This document shows, piece after piece, positions 1 through 8,395 of a stretch of DNA of 42,614 bases (the stretch's first letter is position 1; the number at the start of each line of letters is the position of its first letter). The translations under genes were made by a program, and so were the position numbers. The DNA is from M3007 sp040080915. Lineage in GTDB: Bacteria > Bacteroidota > Bacteroidia > Chitinophagales > Saprospiraceae. Below the pieces are notes generated by a model that was given only the letters and a program-made list of their open reading frames with translations, did no database searches and had not been told where the DNA came from. Location of the stretch: NCBI GenBank assembly GCA_040080915.1, contig JBEBHD010000011.1, positions 1-42,614 of the forward strand. Reading direction: 5' to 3'.

Positions 1-718
1 AGCTACTGCCGCCGCCCCAGCCGCCGCCCCACCAGTCGTCGCTGTTTTTATAGCGTCGGACGGGGCCGGTACCGCCATAAACAGAGCCGTTCCTGTTTGC
101 GAGTACTGCGACGACCACGATGACGATCAAAATAAACATTGCGATAGCAAGAAAAATCCACGCCGGAAACTTGCCATTGTCGGTCTCGTCGGCCTTGAAC
201 TCGCCAGCCAGTGCACGCATGATGTCGGTCAGGCCTGCGTCAATTCCCTGGTAGTTTTGCCCTTGCTTGAAAAACGGGATCATCGTGTTTCGGATGATGC
301 GCCCCGCCGTGATGTCGGGCAGCGCGCCCTCAGTGCCGTAGCCCGTGGCGATGAAAACGCCCCGGCTGGGCTGTTCCGTGACGATGAGCACGACTACGCC
401 GTTATTTTTGCTTTTTTTACCGATGCCCCATTGGTTCCCAAGTTCGATAGCGTAGGAAGACCGGTCGTAATCGCCGATATCAGGCCGGATTATCGTCACG
501 ATTTCGGTGGAAGTACTGTCCCGGTAGCGCTGGAGTTTGTCCTCCAACAGGAATTTTTCCTGCTCCGTCAGCCAGCCCGAGTAGTCGTGTACGAGAACGA
601 CGGGGTCCGGTTTTTCGGGAAAAATACCCGATTGGGCGCTCCCTCCCTGCGCCAGCAAGAGCACGGTACAGATCGAGAGTGCGAGCCGCCGGGCCTCCTC
701 AGCCGTAAATAATTTCAT
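1..718 (-). CDS. TPM-domain membrane protein (YgcG/DUF2155-like), partial
   Basis: Reading the minus strand from the ATG at 718 gives an open frame that runs off the window start, so the C-terminus is missing. It begins with MKLFTAEEARRLALSIC, a probable signal peptide ending near GGSAQ. A TPM domain follows at about residues 35-165, with the typical opening VHDYSGWLTEQEKFLLEDKL and the motif WGIGKKSKNNGVVVLI. Next come a hydrophobic membrane segment (PAWIFLAIAMFILIVIVVVV) and a Gly/Trp/Ser-rich tail (WWGGGWGGGSS) at the edge. This order (signal peptide, TPM domain, membrane helix, glycine-rich tail) is that of YgcG-like proteins, which act at the cell envelope. TPM domains have been linked to phosphatase activity and photosystem repair in plants; the bacterial role is poorly known. 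The start overlaps the previous TPM gene by 20 bases, which indicates translational coupling in a lemA-TPM-TPM operon. Confidence 0.85.
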   Translation of the reverse strand, partial: MKLFTAEEARRLALSICTVLLLAQGGSAQSGIFPEKPDPVVLVHDYSGWLTEQEKFLLEDKLQRYRDSTSTEIVTIIRPDIGDYDRSSYAIELGNQWGIGKKSKNNGVVVLIVTEQPSRGVFIATGYGTEGALPDITAGRIIRNTMIPFFKQGQNYQGIDAGLTDIMRALAGEFKADETDNGKFPAWIFLAIAMFILIVIVVVAVLANRNGSVYGGTGPVRRYKNSDDWWGGGWGGGSS

Positions 719-1133
719 CGGGAAGTTCATTATCGTTGTCTTTTGGATCGGCGGGAAAATGCTGCCGGAGCTGCTCGCCGATCTGTTCGATAACCCGGCA
801 CACGCCTTCGCACACCTTCTCTTGTTTCAAATGCTCTTGGAGCAGCTGTTTTTCGGTGTCCCAAAATTGAAAACCCACCCGTGCATGGATGCCGGCATCG
901 CCCCAAATTGCAAAATGGTGGGACTTTTCGGCGATGTACAGCAGCACGCCATTCCGCAGTTTGGTGTTGAACATACCGAACATGTGGAATACCTCGGCGG
1001 CCCGCTCCACGGGGTGGTCACGGTCGCAAAAATCCTCGATGTACAGGCGTATTTCGCCGCTGGTGCGCTGCTCGGCGGCGCGAATGGCAGACAAAACGCG
1101 GGACTCTTCGTTTGGAGAAAAAAGCATGGCCAC
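699..1133 (-). CDS. small TPM-domain protein
   Basis: A 144-residue protein made almost entirely of a single TPM domain, without a signal peptide or membrane helix. The family pattern is visible in EESRVLSAIRAAEQRTSGEI near the N-terminus, then VLLYIAEKSHHFAIWGDAGI and a C-terminal helix with the QHFP motif. It starts 5 bases after the lemA stop and overlaps the next TPM gene by 20 bases, so all three genes are very probably one transcript. A soluble short TPM protein paired with a membrane-anchored one is a common arrangement beside lemA in Bacteroidota. No catalytic residues can be assigned, and the biochemical function is unknown. Confidence 0.85.
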   Translation of the reverse strand: MAMLFSPNEESRVLSAIRAAEQRTSGEIRLYIEDFCDRDHPVERAAEVFHMFGMFNTKLRNGVLLYIAEKSHHFAIWGDAGIHARVGFQFWDTEKQLLQEHLKQEKVCEGVCRVIEQIGEQLRQHFPADPKDNDNELPDEIIYG

Positions 1134-1138
1134 GGGCG

Positions 1139-1732
1139 TTAAAACTCCACTTTTGGCGCATTTTCGGATCCGGCTGCTGCCTGGAAGTACCCCCGTGGTG
1201 AAAACCCAAAAATACCAGCGTACAGGTTGGTCGGGAACTTGCGGATGTAGGTGTTGTACCCGTTCACCGACTCGTTGAACTTGCGGCGCTCTTCGGCTAT
1301 GCGATTCTCCGTGCCCTCCAATTGTACCTGCAAGTCGCGAAAATTCTCGTTCGCTTTCAGGTTTGGATAGTTTTCGGCCACGGCGAGCAGGCGCGAAAGC
1401 GAACTGCTGAGGGCACCTTGAGCCTGTTCGAAGCGCTGGATATTTTCCGGTGTCAGTTGGTCGGCGGTGAACGTGACCTTGGTGGCGCTGGCGCGGGCAT
1501 CCACCACGGCCTGCAGCGTGGATTTTTCAAACTCGGCGTAGCCTTTCACTGTGCTCACCAGGTTGGGGATCAGGTCGGAACGGCGCTGGTACTGATTTTC
1601 CACCTGCGACCAGGCCTTTTTCACGCCTTCGTCTTTGGTGACGACGCTGTTGTATGTGCCGCACATGTTGAAAACCAACAGCAAGAGCAGGCCAAGGAGA
1701 ATGAGGGGCAGAAATTTTCTGATGTTGTCCAT
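1139..1732 (-). CDS. lemA: LemA family protein
   Basis: A 197-residue protein with one N-terminal transmembrane segment (FLPLILLGLLLLLVF, about residues 6-20) and then the LemA core: YNSVVTKDEGVKKAWSQVEN, the hallmark RRSDLIPNLV at about 50-59, and VKGYAEFEKSTL. The rest is helical and ends in the usual C-terminal FGFSPRGYF region. LemA proteins have a short outside-facing N-terminus, one helix and a long helical domain; their function is unknown. The ATG at 1732 is chosen because the frame upstream of it reads into the palindromic element at 1798-1907, not into conserved LemA sequence. It is the first gene of the lemA-TPM-TPM unit. A box TACCTTCG at 1778-1771 on the minus strand resembles the -7 element TAnnTTTG with one mismatch. 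Confidence 0.92.
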   Translation of the reverse strand: MDNIRKFLPLILLGLLLLLVFNMCGTYNSVVTKDEGVKKAWSQVENQYQRRSDLIPNLVSTVKGYAEFEKSTLQAVVDARASATKVTFTADQLTPENIQRFEQAQGALSSSLSRLLAVAENYPNLKANENFRDLQVQLEGTENRIAEERRKFNESVNGYNTYIRKFPTNLYAGIFGFSPRGYFQAAAGSENAPKVEF

Positions 1733-1797
1733 GATGTTCTGATTGAATAGTTTGGCTGTAAAACGCGGGGCGAAGGTACTTGTTGACGGTGAAACTA

Positions 1798-1907
1798 CAC
1801 TGCCGATTGTTTTGAAATTCACCGCCGAGACGCAGAGACGTGGAGGGCGATTTTCAGAAAAAAAATTCTCGGCATCTCTGCGGTGAATTTCAAAACAATC
1901 GGCAGTG
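1798..1907. repeat. palindromic intergenic element with 27-bp perfect arms
   Basis: The arm at 1798-1824 is the exact reverse complement of the arm at 1881-1907. Between them lies a second, imperfect layer: CCGAGACGCAGAGACG near the left arm and CGGCATCTCTGCGG near the right. The element fills the space between the 5' end of lemA and the 3' end of the rRNA methyltransferase gene, both on the minus strand. CGCAGAGACG-type sequence is typical of dispersed palindromic (REP/MITE-like) elements in environmental bacterial genomes. It could also act as a transcription barrier between the two genes. No transposase is seen. Confidence 0.75.
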
Positions 1908-1923
1908 AAATTTAAACACGCTC

Positions 1924-2679
1924 TTAAATCGGGCAGTTTTCTCTATACAAAGCCGCCAAAATGCCCGCTGCCACCGAAGCATTTAGCGACTCGGTGTCGC
2001 TGCCGGGTGCTCGCGGAATGGTGACCCGTCGTGTCAGCAGCCGTTCCGTTTCGGGGCGCATGCCGCTGCCCTCGCCACCAATGACCAAAAGAGCGTCGGG
2101 CGAGAAATTTACCTGAAAAACGCTGTCGCCGTCAAGCGTTGCTCCCAGTACCGGGCGACCAGGCGCAAGCTCGAGCACATCGCCCAGTTCCAATTCGTAC
2201 ACCGGTACCCGAAAAACAGCCCCCATACTGGCCTGTACGACCTTGGGGCTGAACGCATCGGCGCAGTCGGGCGAGCAAAAGACCGCCGAAAAGCCGAACC
2301 AGTCGGCTACGCGCAAAATAGTGCCGAGGTTGCCGGGGTCGCGGATGCCGTCGAGGAAAAAACTGCCGTTTGTGCCCCAGGTCGGCGATTCGGCGGGCAT
2401 CTCGGCCACGGCCAGCACCTGTTGCTGGTTGGTCAGAGCGGATATTTTTTTCAGTTCGGGCTCGGTCAACGCCTGAAAAACAGGTCGAAACGGTTCCAAA
2501 ATCGCAGCATTTTCTCCGGCCCACCGCTCTAGCCCGTACACGCCCGTTACGCCGATGCGATTTTGGGCTAAGAGTTCAGCTACCAATTTGGCACCCTCCA
2601 CTGTGAAATTTCGATACTTTTGCCGGTACTTTTTCACCTGAAGGGCGGTCAGGAATTTTGCTTGGTTGGCTGATAACAT
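1924..2679 (-). CDS. TrmH/SpoU family RNA methyltransferase
   Basis: A 251-residue SPOUT-class enzyme expected to transfer a methyl group from SAM to a ribose 2'-OH in rRNA or tRNA. The N-terminal substrate-binding part (MLSANQAKFLTALQVKKYR, then FTVEGAKLV) matches the SpoU_sub_bind pattern. The three catalytic SPOUT motifs are clear: motif 1 DGIRDPGNLGTILRVADWFG, motif 2 LVIGGEGSGM and motif 3 SLNASVAAGILAALY. The ATG at 2679 is preferred over one nine codons upstream because it begins at the conserved MLSxxQxKF. It is divergent from the TamL-like gene, with about 110 bases between the starts. The target position cannot be told from sequence (RlmB and TrmH relatives look alike). Confidence 0.9.
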   Translation of the reverse strand: MLSANQAKFLTALQVKKYRQKYRNFTVEGAKLVAELLAQNRIGVTGVYGLERWAGENAAILEPFRPVFQALTEPELKKISALTNQQQVLAVAEMPAESPTWGTNGSFFLDGIRDPGNLGTILRVADWFGFSAVFCSPDCADAFSPKVVQASMGAVFRVPVYELELGDVLELAPGRPVLGATLDGDSVFQVNFSPDALLVIGGEGSGMRPETERLLTRRVTIPRAPGSDTESLNASVAAGILAALYRENCPI

Positions 2680-2792
2680 AACGGTACGGGTTGTCGGCGT
2701 TTTCACACAGGGTTCTTGGGCTGCTCAGTAAGCCATTTTTCGTGAGGTTTTACATTTTTGGAAAAAATACAGGCCCCAATGGCATCCCGACG

Positions 2793-5219
2793 ATGCAACA
2801 CCTCGTGCTCGTGGCCTTGTGCCTGACTTTTTTCGCGTGCAATATTACCAAGTATGTGGACAAGAGCCAAGGCCCTCCCCTATTGCGCAAAAACAACCTC
2901 GCACTGAAGAGTGAGAATAAGCTCCCGCTGACGGTACGAGCACCGCTGATGTACGAACTGAGCGCCCTGTACCGCCAAAAGCCCAACGAACTCAGCCTCC
3001 TGGCCCTGCGCACCCCCGCACGGCTTTGGTTTTACTACAAATACGAGAACAAGGATTCCAAATTCGCCAACTGGATCAAAAAAAAGGTGGCCGAAGCACC
3101 GGTACTATACGACGAGGCGCAAACCGTCCGAACCAACAATAATATCCAAAACTACATGCGGCAACGAGGCTATTTCAAGGCCACCAGCACCTACTCCGTT
3201 GAGTTTTACGATAAGCATTTTTACTACGGTGACGACCTGTACTTCGACCCCCGACGCGACACGCTGCGGGCACACAGCAATGCCGCTGTGACCTACACCC
3301 TCAACCTTGGCCCGCTGTTTCAGATTGATACTGTTGGGTTTGTGAGCCGCGACAGCCAAGCGCTGCACGTCCTGCAAGAAACGGCCGGGGCTTCGTTTCT
3401 CAAAACCGGCGGTGCTCTGGACGGCAAATCCTTCGAGGCCGAAAAAGGCCGGATCACTGCCGCTATGAAAAATCGGGGCTTCGCGTATTTCGTACCCCAG
3501 TTCATCGAGTTCACGGGCGACAGCACCGGCTCGAAAACCAATGTGACCGTGGAAGTGCTGCCACAGGACGATTCCACCTTGCACAAAACCTACACGATCG
3601 GACGGGTTTCCGTGTTCTCCGATTTTGTGCCCGATCTCAACAGCATCCGGCAGGATACGGTCATTGACGATATCTACTTCGCCACGTCAAGCCTGCACTT
3701 CGACGTGAAACCGATCCGACTGCGCAAGGCCATCGCCATTCAGCCGGGGGGCCTGTACCGGCAAGCGGACTTGGACGAAACCGCCCGCAACCTGAACGCC
3801 CTCGGCGTTTTTCGTTTCGTCACCATCCGCCCGCTGCAAGACAGCCTGCAGCCGGAAAAAATCAACATCACCGTCTCTTTTTCGCTGAACAAACGATTTG
3901 CTATCGGCTACGGCCTCGAAATGAACTCCTCCACCAATTCGGGCAGCGACCTCAGTGGGCGGTTGTTAGGAGCCTCGGCCAATTTGTCGGCAGTGAACAG
4001 AAACCTGTTAAGCGGTGCGGAGGTTATCCGCACCGACCTGGCTTACAGCCTTGAATTTGACTTGGCTGCCCAGCGTGATCGCCTGATTTTTTCTCAGCAA
4101 TTCAAAATCCAGAATGAACTGACCTTTCCAAGGTACTTCGACTACCTCGGTCTTTGGCACCGTTTGAACCGACTGGGACTGCTCAAAAACTCGCTGTACG
4201 ATCGCCTGAAAAACGATGGGCAGGTGCGCATCGGCCTGAACTACAACTACCTCGACCTGCGCGGTTTTTATGTGTATAACCTGCTGAACGCTTCTTTCGG
4301 GTACACAGTACGATCCAATGAAGAGCACCAGTACGCATTCGACAATATTGGAATTGACGTGCTGCGCCCCTCGTTACAGCCTGGGTTCGACAGCATTTTT
4401 GGCAAAAACGAATTTTTGAGGCTCAGTTTTGGCAACCAGTTGTTTACCGGATTTATCATGCGTTCGTTCACCTATACCTACGCGAGCCGCTCTAACGCTT
4501 TTGGCGAGCGCTGGTTTTTTCGTCTGAACGCGGACGTGTCCGGGTTGGAAGAGCTAGTGCTAAACAAGCTGTGGTCTATTCCATTCGGCAAACAAAACTG
4601 GACTATTTCGGACTTGGAATTCTCCAAATACGCCCGACTGGACGTAACGGGCAACTACACACGCGACTTCACTAAAGATCTCACGGCGGTCGTCCGGATG
4701 GGAGCGGGCATTGCAACAGCGTACGGCGATACCAAGGGCGTACCTTTCGTCAAACAATTTTTCGTGGGCGGGCCATCCAGTGTGCGGGCCTGGAGGATAC
4801 GGGAGATCGGGCCGGGAGGCTACTACGAACTGGACGAATCCTGCAACTGTGCCCGCGTCGGCGTGCAGCCTTTTTTTCAGGCCGCCGATTTCCGGCTTGA
4901 GTTCAATGCCGAACTGCGTTTTCCACTGTTTTGGTGGGTAAAAGGAGCCGTTTTCGTGGACGGAGGCAACATTTGGACTCTCAAACCCGATGCCCAACGA
5001 CCCAACGCCGAACTGCGCTGGGACTCGTACAAAAATATTGCCCTCGGCACAGGCTTCGGATTGCGCTTTGATTTCAATTACTTTGTGTTTCGTTTCGATT
5101 GGGGCCTCAAACTCCGCCGCCCGTTCCGAACACCCACCCAAGGATATTGGGTGAACTGGGCGGAGGCCGACTGGTCCGAGATCAGCAATTTCAACATAGC
5201 CGTCGGCTACCCATTCTAA
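2793..5219 (+). CDS. TamL-like lipid-anchored BamA/TamA-family outer membrane protein
   Basis: An 808-residue Omp85-superfamily protein. The N-terminus MQHLVLVALCLTFFACN is a lipoprotein signal with the acylated cysteine at about residue 16, the feature that separates Bacteroidota TamL from TamA. POTRA-like repeats follow (for example YTLNLGPLFQIDTVGFVS and KTYTIGRVSVFSDF), then the C-terminal barrel from about residue 370. The loop-6 signature appears as GGPSSVRAWR, and the protein ends in aromatic residues (AVGYPF) as a beta-signal should. Such proteins help insert or assemble outer membrane proteins, usually with TamB; no tamB gene is seen here. The ATG at 2793 is chosen over an in-frame start at 2691 because only the shorter form puts the lipoprotein signal at the N-terminus. 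kbl follows 29 bases downstream. Confidence 0.88.
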   Translation: MQHLVLVALCLTFFACNITKYVDKSQGPPLLRKNNLALKSENKLPLTVRAPLMYELSALYRQKPNELSLLALRTPARLWFYYKYENKDSKFANWIKKKVAEAPVLYDEAQTVRTNNNIQNYMRQRGYFKATSTYSVEFYDKHFYYGDDLYFDPRRDTLRAHSNAAVTYTLNLGPLFQIDTVGFVSRDSQALHVLQETAGASFLKTGGALDGKSFEAEKGRITAAMKNRGFAYFVPQFIEFTGDSTGSKTNVTVEVLPQDDSTLHKTYTIGRVSVFSDFVPDLNSIRQDTVIDDIYFATSSLHFDVKPIRLRKAIAIQPGGLYRQADLDETARNLNALGVFRFVTIRPLQDSLQPEKINITVSFSLNKRFAIGYGLEMNSSTNSGSDLSGRLLGASANLSAVNRNLLSGAEVIRTDLAYSLEFDLAAQRDRLIFSQQFKIQNELTFPRYFDYLGLWHRLNRLGLLKNSLYDRLKNDGQVRIGLNYNYLDLRGFYVYNLLNASFGYTVRSNEEHQYAFDNIGIDVLRPSLQPGFDSIFGKNEFLRLSFGNQLFTGFIMRSFTYTYASRSNAFGERWFFRLNADVSGLEELVLNKLWSIPFGKQNWTISDLEFSKYARLDVTGNYTRDFTKDLTAVVRMGAGIATAYGDTKGVPFVKQFFVGGPSSVRAWRIREIGPGGYYELDESCNCARVGVQPFFQAADFRLEFNAELRFPLFWWVKGAVFVDGGNIWTLKPDAQRPNAELRWDSYKNIALGTGFGLRFDFNYFVFRFDWGLKLRRPFRTPTQGYWVNWAEADWSEISNFNIAVGYPF

Positions 5220-5248
5220 CCATCATCCGTAAATCGTACATCGAAAAT

Positions 5249-6427
5249 ATGTTTACCAACGTCAAACCAGCGCTTGAGCAAGAAATTGCTGGCATCCGCG
5301 AGGCCGGCCTGTACAAAGAGGAGCGCATCATCACCACACCACAAGGCCCGGTGATCAGCACCACCGCCCAAAAAGAGGTGCTGAACTTCTGTGCCAACAA
5401 CTACCTCGGCCTCAGCAGCCACCCCGAGGTAATCGAAGCGGCCATCGAGACCATCCGAACGCACGGCTACGGGCTGTCGTCGGTCCGCTTCATTTGCGGC
5501 ACACAAGACATCCACAAAGAATTAGAGCACCGCATCGCTGAATTTCTCGGCATGGAGGATGCCATCCTGTATGCCGCCGCTTTCGATGCCAACGGCGGCC
5601 TGTTCGAGCCGCTGCTCGGCGAGGAAGATGCCATCATCAGCGACGAATTAAACCATGCCTCCATCATTGACGGCATTCGCCTGTGCAAAGCCCAGCGTTT
5701 TCGCTACAAGCACAACGATATGAACGCCTTGGAGGATTGCCTTAAAGCAGCTGGCGCTGCGGGTGCCCGACGAAAGCTCATTTTTACCGACGGCGCGTTT
5801 TCGATGGACGGCACCATCGCCCAGTTGGACAAAATTTGCGACCTCGCCGACCGCTACGAGGCCATGGTTGGCATTGACGAGTGCCACGCAACCGGTTTTC
5901 TCGGCAAAACCGGGCGCGGCACGCACGAGTACCGAAACGTGATGGGCCGTATTGACATCATCACGGGCACGCTCGGCAAGGCCCTCGGCGGCGCGAGCGG
6001 CGGCTTCACGGCGGCCAAAAAAGAAGTCGTAGAAATGCTGCGTCAGCGCTCGCGCCCGTATCTGTTTTCCAACACGGTAGCCCCGTCCATCGTGGGCGGC
6101 AGCCTGAAAGTGCTGGAACTACTCAGCAGCTCCACGCACCTGCGCGACAAGCTGGAGGCCAACACCAAGTGGTTCCGCCAAGCCATGACCGATGCCGGGT
6201 TCGACATCGTCCCGGGCGAGCACCCCATCACCCCGGTTATGCTGTACGACGCGCCCCTTGCGCAATCCTACGCTCGAAAACTCCTTGATGAAGGAATATA
6301 TGTGATCGGCTTTTTCTATCCGGTGGTGCCCAAGGGTAAAGCCCGAATTCGTGTACAATTATCCGCCGCCCACGAACAAGAGCATTTGGAAAAATGTCAA
6401 AAAGCGTTTATGAAAATTCGGGTATGA
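5249..6427 (+). CDS. kbl: glycine C-acetyltransferase (2-amino-3-ketobutyrate CoA ligase)
   Basis: A 392-residue PLP enzyme of the alpha-oxoamine synthase family, which interconverts 2-amino-3-oxobutyrate plus CoA with glycine plus acetyl-CoA in threonine breakdown. Visible signatures: NFCANNYLGLSSHPEVIEAA at the N-terminus, YGLSSVRFICGTQDIHKELE, the substrate segment DELNHASIIDGIR, the cofactor-binding VGIDECHATGFLG, and the Schiff-base lysine K244 in TGTLGKALGGASGGF. Length matches E. coli Kbl (398 residues). The ATG at 5249 fits the family N-terminus; the frame upstream overlaps the TamL-like gene and looks non-coding. No threonine dehydrogenase gene lies next to it. In Bacteroidota, Kbl-like proteins can be hard to separate from serine palmitoyltransferase, but the overall pattern favours Kbl. 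Confidence 0.9.
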   Translation: MFTNVKPALEQEIAGIREAGLYKEERIITTPQGPVISTTAQKEVLNFCANNYLGLSSHPEVIEAAIETIRTHGYGLSSVRFICGTQDIHKELEHRIAEFLGMEDAILYAAAFDANGGLFEPLLGEEDAIISDELNHASIIDGIRLCKAQRFRYKHNDMNALEDCLKAAGAAGARRKLIFTDGAFSMDGTIAQLDKICDLADRYEAMVGIDECHATGFLGKTGRGTHEYRNVMGRIDIITGTLGKALGGASGGFTAAKKEVVEMLRQRSRPYLFSNTVAPSIVGGSLKVLELLSSSTHLRDKLEANTKWFRQAMTDAGFDIVPGEHPITPVMLYDAPLAQSYARKLLDEGIYVIGFFYPVVPKGKARIRVQLSAAHEQEHLEKCQKAFMKIRV

Positions 6428-6619
6428 TATACCTCGCACCGCAAGTTGCGAAGCCGCTTTTGTCATACTGAGCGCTGCTAATCAAAATAGTTGGTCGGCA
6501 TTGGCAGGTTGTTTACGGTCACAAATTTGTTTTAGAGCAACTATTGAGCGATCCATTGGTATTTTCACATCCCCGGAAGCCAGTTCACTTCACGAAAAAA
6601 GCACACTCCCAATTTTCAC

Positions 6620-7336
6620 ATGAACTGCATCATTGTCGAAGACGAGCCGCTGGCCGCGGAAATTCTGGCCGAGTACATCGGGATGACACCATTCCTGACG
6701 CTGACGCACACCTGTCCGGACGCGATCAAGGCATTAGACGTGGTACACTCCAACCCCGTGGACGTAATTTTTTTGGACATCAACTTGCCGAAACTGAACG
6801 GGTTGGAGTTCATCAAAACACTGCGCCGCCAACCCAAGGTCATCGTAACCTCGGCCTACCACGAGTTTGCCGTGGACGGTTTTGATTTGCAGGTCACAGA
6901 CTATTTGCTCAAACCCATCGAGTTTAGCCGTTTTACCAAGGCCGTAAATAAACTGTTGCTGCCACAGCGGCAATTGCCGCCTGTAGAGGTGACAGGCCAG
7001 GTAGCAGCCAAACCACCGGGGAGCGTTAGGCCGTTTTACTTTTTCACGGTGAGCAAGCGGTCGGTGAAGATCTACTTGGACGAGATCCAGTTCATCGAGA
7101 GCCTGAAGGATTCTGTCACGATCCATACGGCCGCCAAGTCGTATCAAACCCACTACCAATTGGGCGAATTGGAAGAGCTCTTGCCCAAGGACAACTTCCT
7201 GCGCATCCACCGCTCGTTTTTGGTGGCCGTGGACAAGATCGAGTCATTCTCCGCCGCCGAGGTGGAACTGGCGGGCCGAACCATACCGATCGGGCGCAGC
7301 CACAAGGAATATGTGATGGACAGGTTGGGGCGGTAA
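6620..7336 (+). CDS. LytTR-family response regulator
   Basis: A 238-residue two-domain regulator. The receiver domain (residues 1-115) has the acidic pair E7/D8, the phospho-acceptor D53 in VIFLDINLPKLNG, T77 in KVIVTSAYHEF and K98 in DYLLKP. A LytTR DNA-binding domain occupies about residues 135-238, with the family strings VKIYLDEIQFIESLKDSV, FLRIHRSFLVA and the C-terminal PIGRSHKEYV. Such regulators are normally paired with a LytS/YehU-type histidine kinase, but none is found here, so this is an orphan within the window. It converges on the first TIR gene, with 9 bases between the stops. Whether it controls the neighbouring conflict cassette is unknown. The 192 bases between kbl and this gene hold no feature I recognise. 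Confidence 0.93.
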   Translation: MNCIIVEDEPLAAEILAEYIGMTPFLTLTHTCPDAIKALDVVHSNPVDVIFLDINLPKLNGLEFIKTLRRQPKVIVTSAYHEFAVDGFDLQVTDYLLKPIEFSRFTKAVNKLLLPQRQLPPVEVTGQVAAKPPGSVRPFYFFTVSKRSVKIYLDEIQFIESLKDSVTIHTAAKSYQTHYQLGELEELLPKDNFLRIHRSFLVAVDKIESFSAAEVELAGRTIPIGRSHKEYVMDRLGR

Positions 7337-7345
7337 ACTGGGGGG

Positions 7346-8194
7346 CTATTGCTGGATACGCTCTACTACTCTACGCATGCTCGGCTCGAAGTTGTCCCCG
7401 GAAATATCCATCATGAGCACATTTTTCAAACGCTGAAGAATACTGTCGAGGTTGTTTTTCAGGTCTTGATACCGGTTGTTGTCGTCTTCTAAGTTTCGAG
7501 CGCTGCTTCCCAGGCTTCTTATTTCGGCTATGTCCGCTTCAGTGGTTTTAATTTTTTCGATCAGCGCTTTTAGGGCCGAAATTTGAAATTTAGAGTCGAA
7601 CATAACATTGTCCAACTTGATAGGAATGAATTTTTTATCGGCCAACCAAACAGCGTACATGGAGGCCACACTCTCTTGGCCGACCCATCCTGACTGAAGG
7701 CTTTTGGAAGATACAATGGAAACTACGGCATCGCACTTTTTTATGCTTTCCTGGATGAACTCCATGATGGACATCCCCGCTGGCATGTCTTCCTCATCAA
7801 TGATCACATCCACACCGTTTTTGGACAGGTTTTCTTTCACGCGCTGCGCTACCTCCGAATCGCCGTGGTTGTACGAAATGAAGGCTTTTCGTTGTGTGGA
7901 CGAGGGCGCAGCGGGTGTTGTGGCAACAGGCTGACTCGGTTGGGCAGTTGTGGAACCGCCCGTGTTCGACTGTGCTGTGGTTTTAATATTCCCCGCCATT
8001 TCCAGCGCAGCGTAGTTGATCTGAGCCTGCACGCGGTTCCATTCGCCGAATTCGATCAGTCCCATGTTGTACTGTTTCTTGGCAGCATTGAAACGGCCCT
8101 GCAAGAGCAGTGCATCGGTGGTGTGCTGGGTAAGCAAGGCGAGGGCTTCTTCAGTACGGCCTTCGGAAATCAATTGCTGAATTTGTTCTTTCAT
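7346..8194 (-). CDS. TIR-domain effector with N-terminal EAD11-like adaptor (copy 1)
   Basis: A 282-residue protein with two parts. Residues 1-70 are an all-helical domain with the pattern IQQLISEGRTEEALALL, RFNAAKKQYNMGLIEFGEW and QINYAAL, matching effector-associated domain 11 (EAD11), a death-fold-like adaptor of bacterial conflict systems. A low-complexity Thr/Gln/Pro linker (71-101) follows. The TIR domain (about 102-200) opens with KAFISYNHGDSE and keeps the putative catalytic glutamate E174 in SGWVGQES, so NAD cleavage is plausible. The C-terminal third is helical and ends MDISGDNFEPSMRRVVERIQQ, an ending shared with the second copy. The ATG at 8194 lies 38 bases after a TACCTTTG box. 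It is the most downstream gene of the cassette. TIR and adaptor are recognised by pattern; activity is inferred. Confidence 0.87.
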   Translation of the reverse strand: MKEQIQQLISEGRTEEALALLTQHTTDALLLQGRFNAAKKQYNMGLIEFGEWNRVQAQINYAALEMAGNIKTTAQSNTGGSTTAQPSQPVATTPAAPSSTQRKAFISYNHGDSEVAQRVKENLSKNGVDVIIDEEDMPAGMSIMEFIQESIKKCDAVVSIVSSKSLQSGWVGQESVASMYAVWLADKKFIPIKLDNVMFDSKFQISALKALIEKIKTTEADIAEIRSLGSSARNLEDDNNRYQDLKNNLDSILQRLKNVLMMDISGDNFEPSMRRVVERIQQ

Positions 8195-8318
8195 CGGAAA
8201 GCGAGTGGTGGTGCGTTTTGAAAATGAGGCCCAAAGGTAGCAATTGCCGTTTTTTTTCTGCTACCCTTGAAAAATAGTCTTGCTCCGGCGATCATTCGGC
8301 GTTTCGCGCCAAACGAAA
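8195..8318. repeat. duplicated promoter/3'-tail segment, copy 1
   Basis: This segment is nearly identical to 9251-9372, with a few substitutions and short indels. It holds the region upstream of the first TIR gene, including a TACCTTTG -7 box, an inverted repeat, and the last codons of an FGE-domain gene. The similarity continues into the adaptor-coding 5' parts of both TIR genes and then fades in the TIR-coding parts, so the copied unit was larger than this segment. Confidence 0.85.
8232..8239 (-). promoter_or_regulatory. -7 box TACCTTTG of TIR copy 1, inside an inverted repeat
   Basis: On the minus strand the box reads TACCTTTG, an exact match to the Bacteroidota -7 consensus TAnnTTTG. It begins inside the right arm of an inverted repeat: GGTAGCA (plus strand 8236-8242) and TGCTACC (8259-8265). 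A protein or RNA structure using this repeat would sit on the promoter. No good -33 element was found. Confidence 0.55.
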
Positions 8319-8351
8319 GTTGATGGAGAACATGTCGTCGGTGAAAATCCA
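8292..8351 (-). pseudogene. remnant tail of an FGE-domain gene
   Basis: On the minus strand this stretch reads WIFTDDMFSINFRLARNAE followed by a stop, with another stop immediately upstream. The ending aligns with the last residues of the intact FGE-fold gene (VGLRLARNAD, stop at 9346-9348). It also lies at the same distance before a TIR gene. It is best read as the end of a former second FGE-domain gene, or of a copied one, left by duplication and deletion. Confidence 0.55.
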
Positions 8352-8395
8352 CTAAGAGCATGTTTGAGCTGATTACTTCTTTCACGGTGGCCCTT

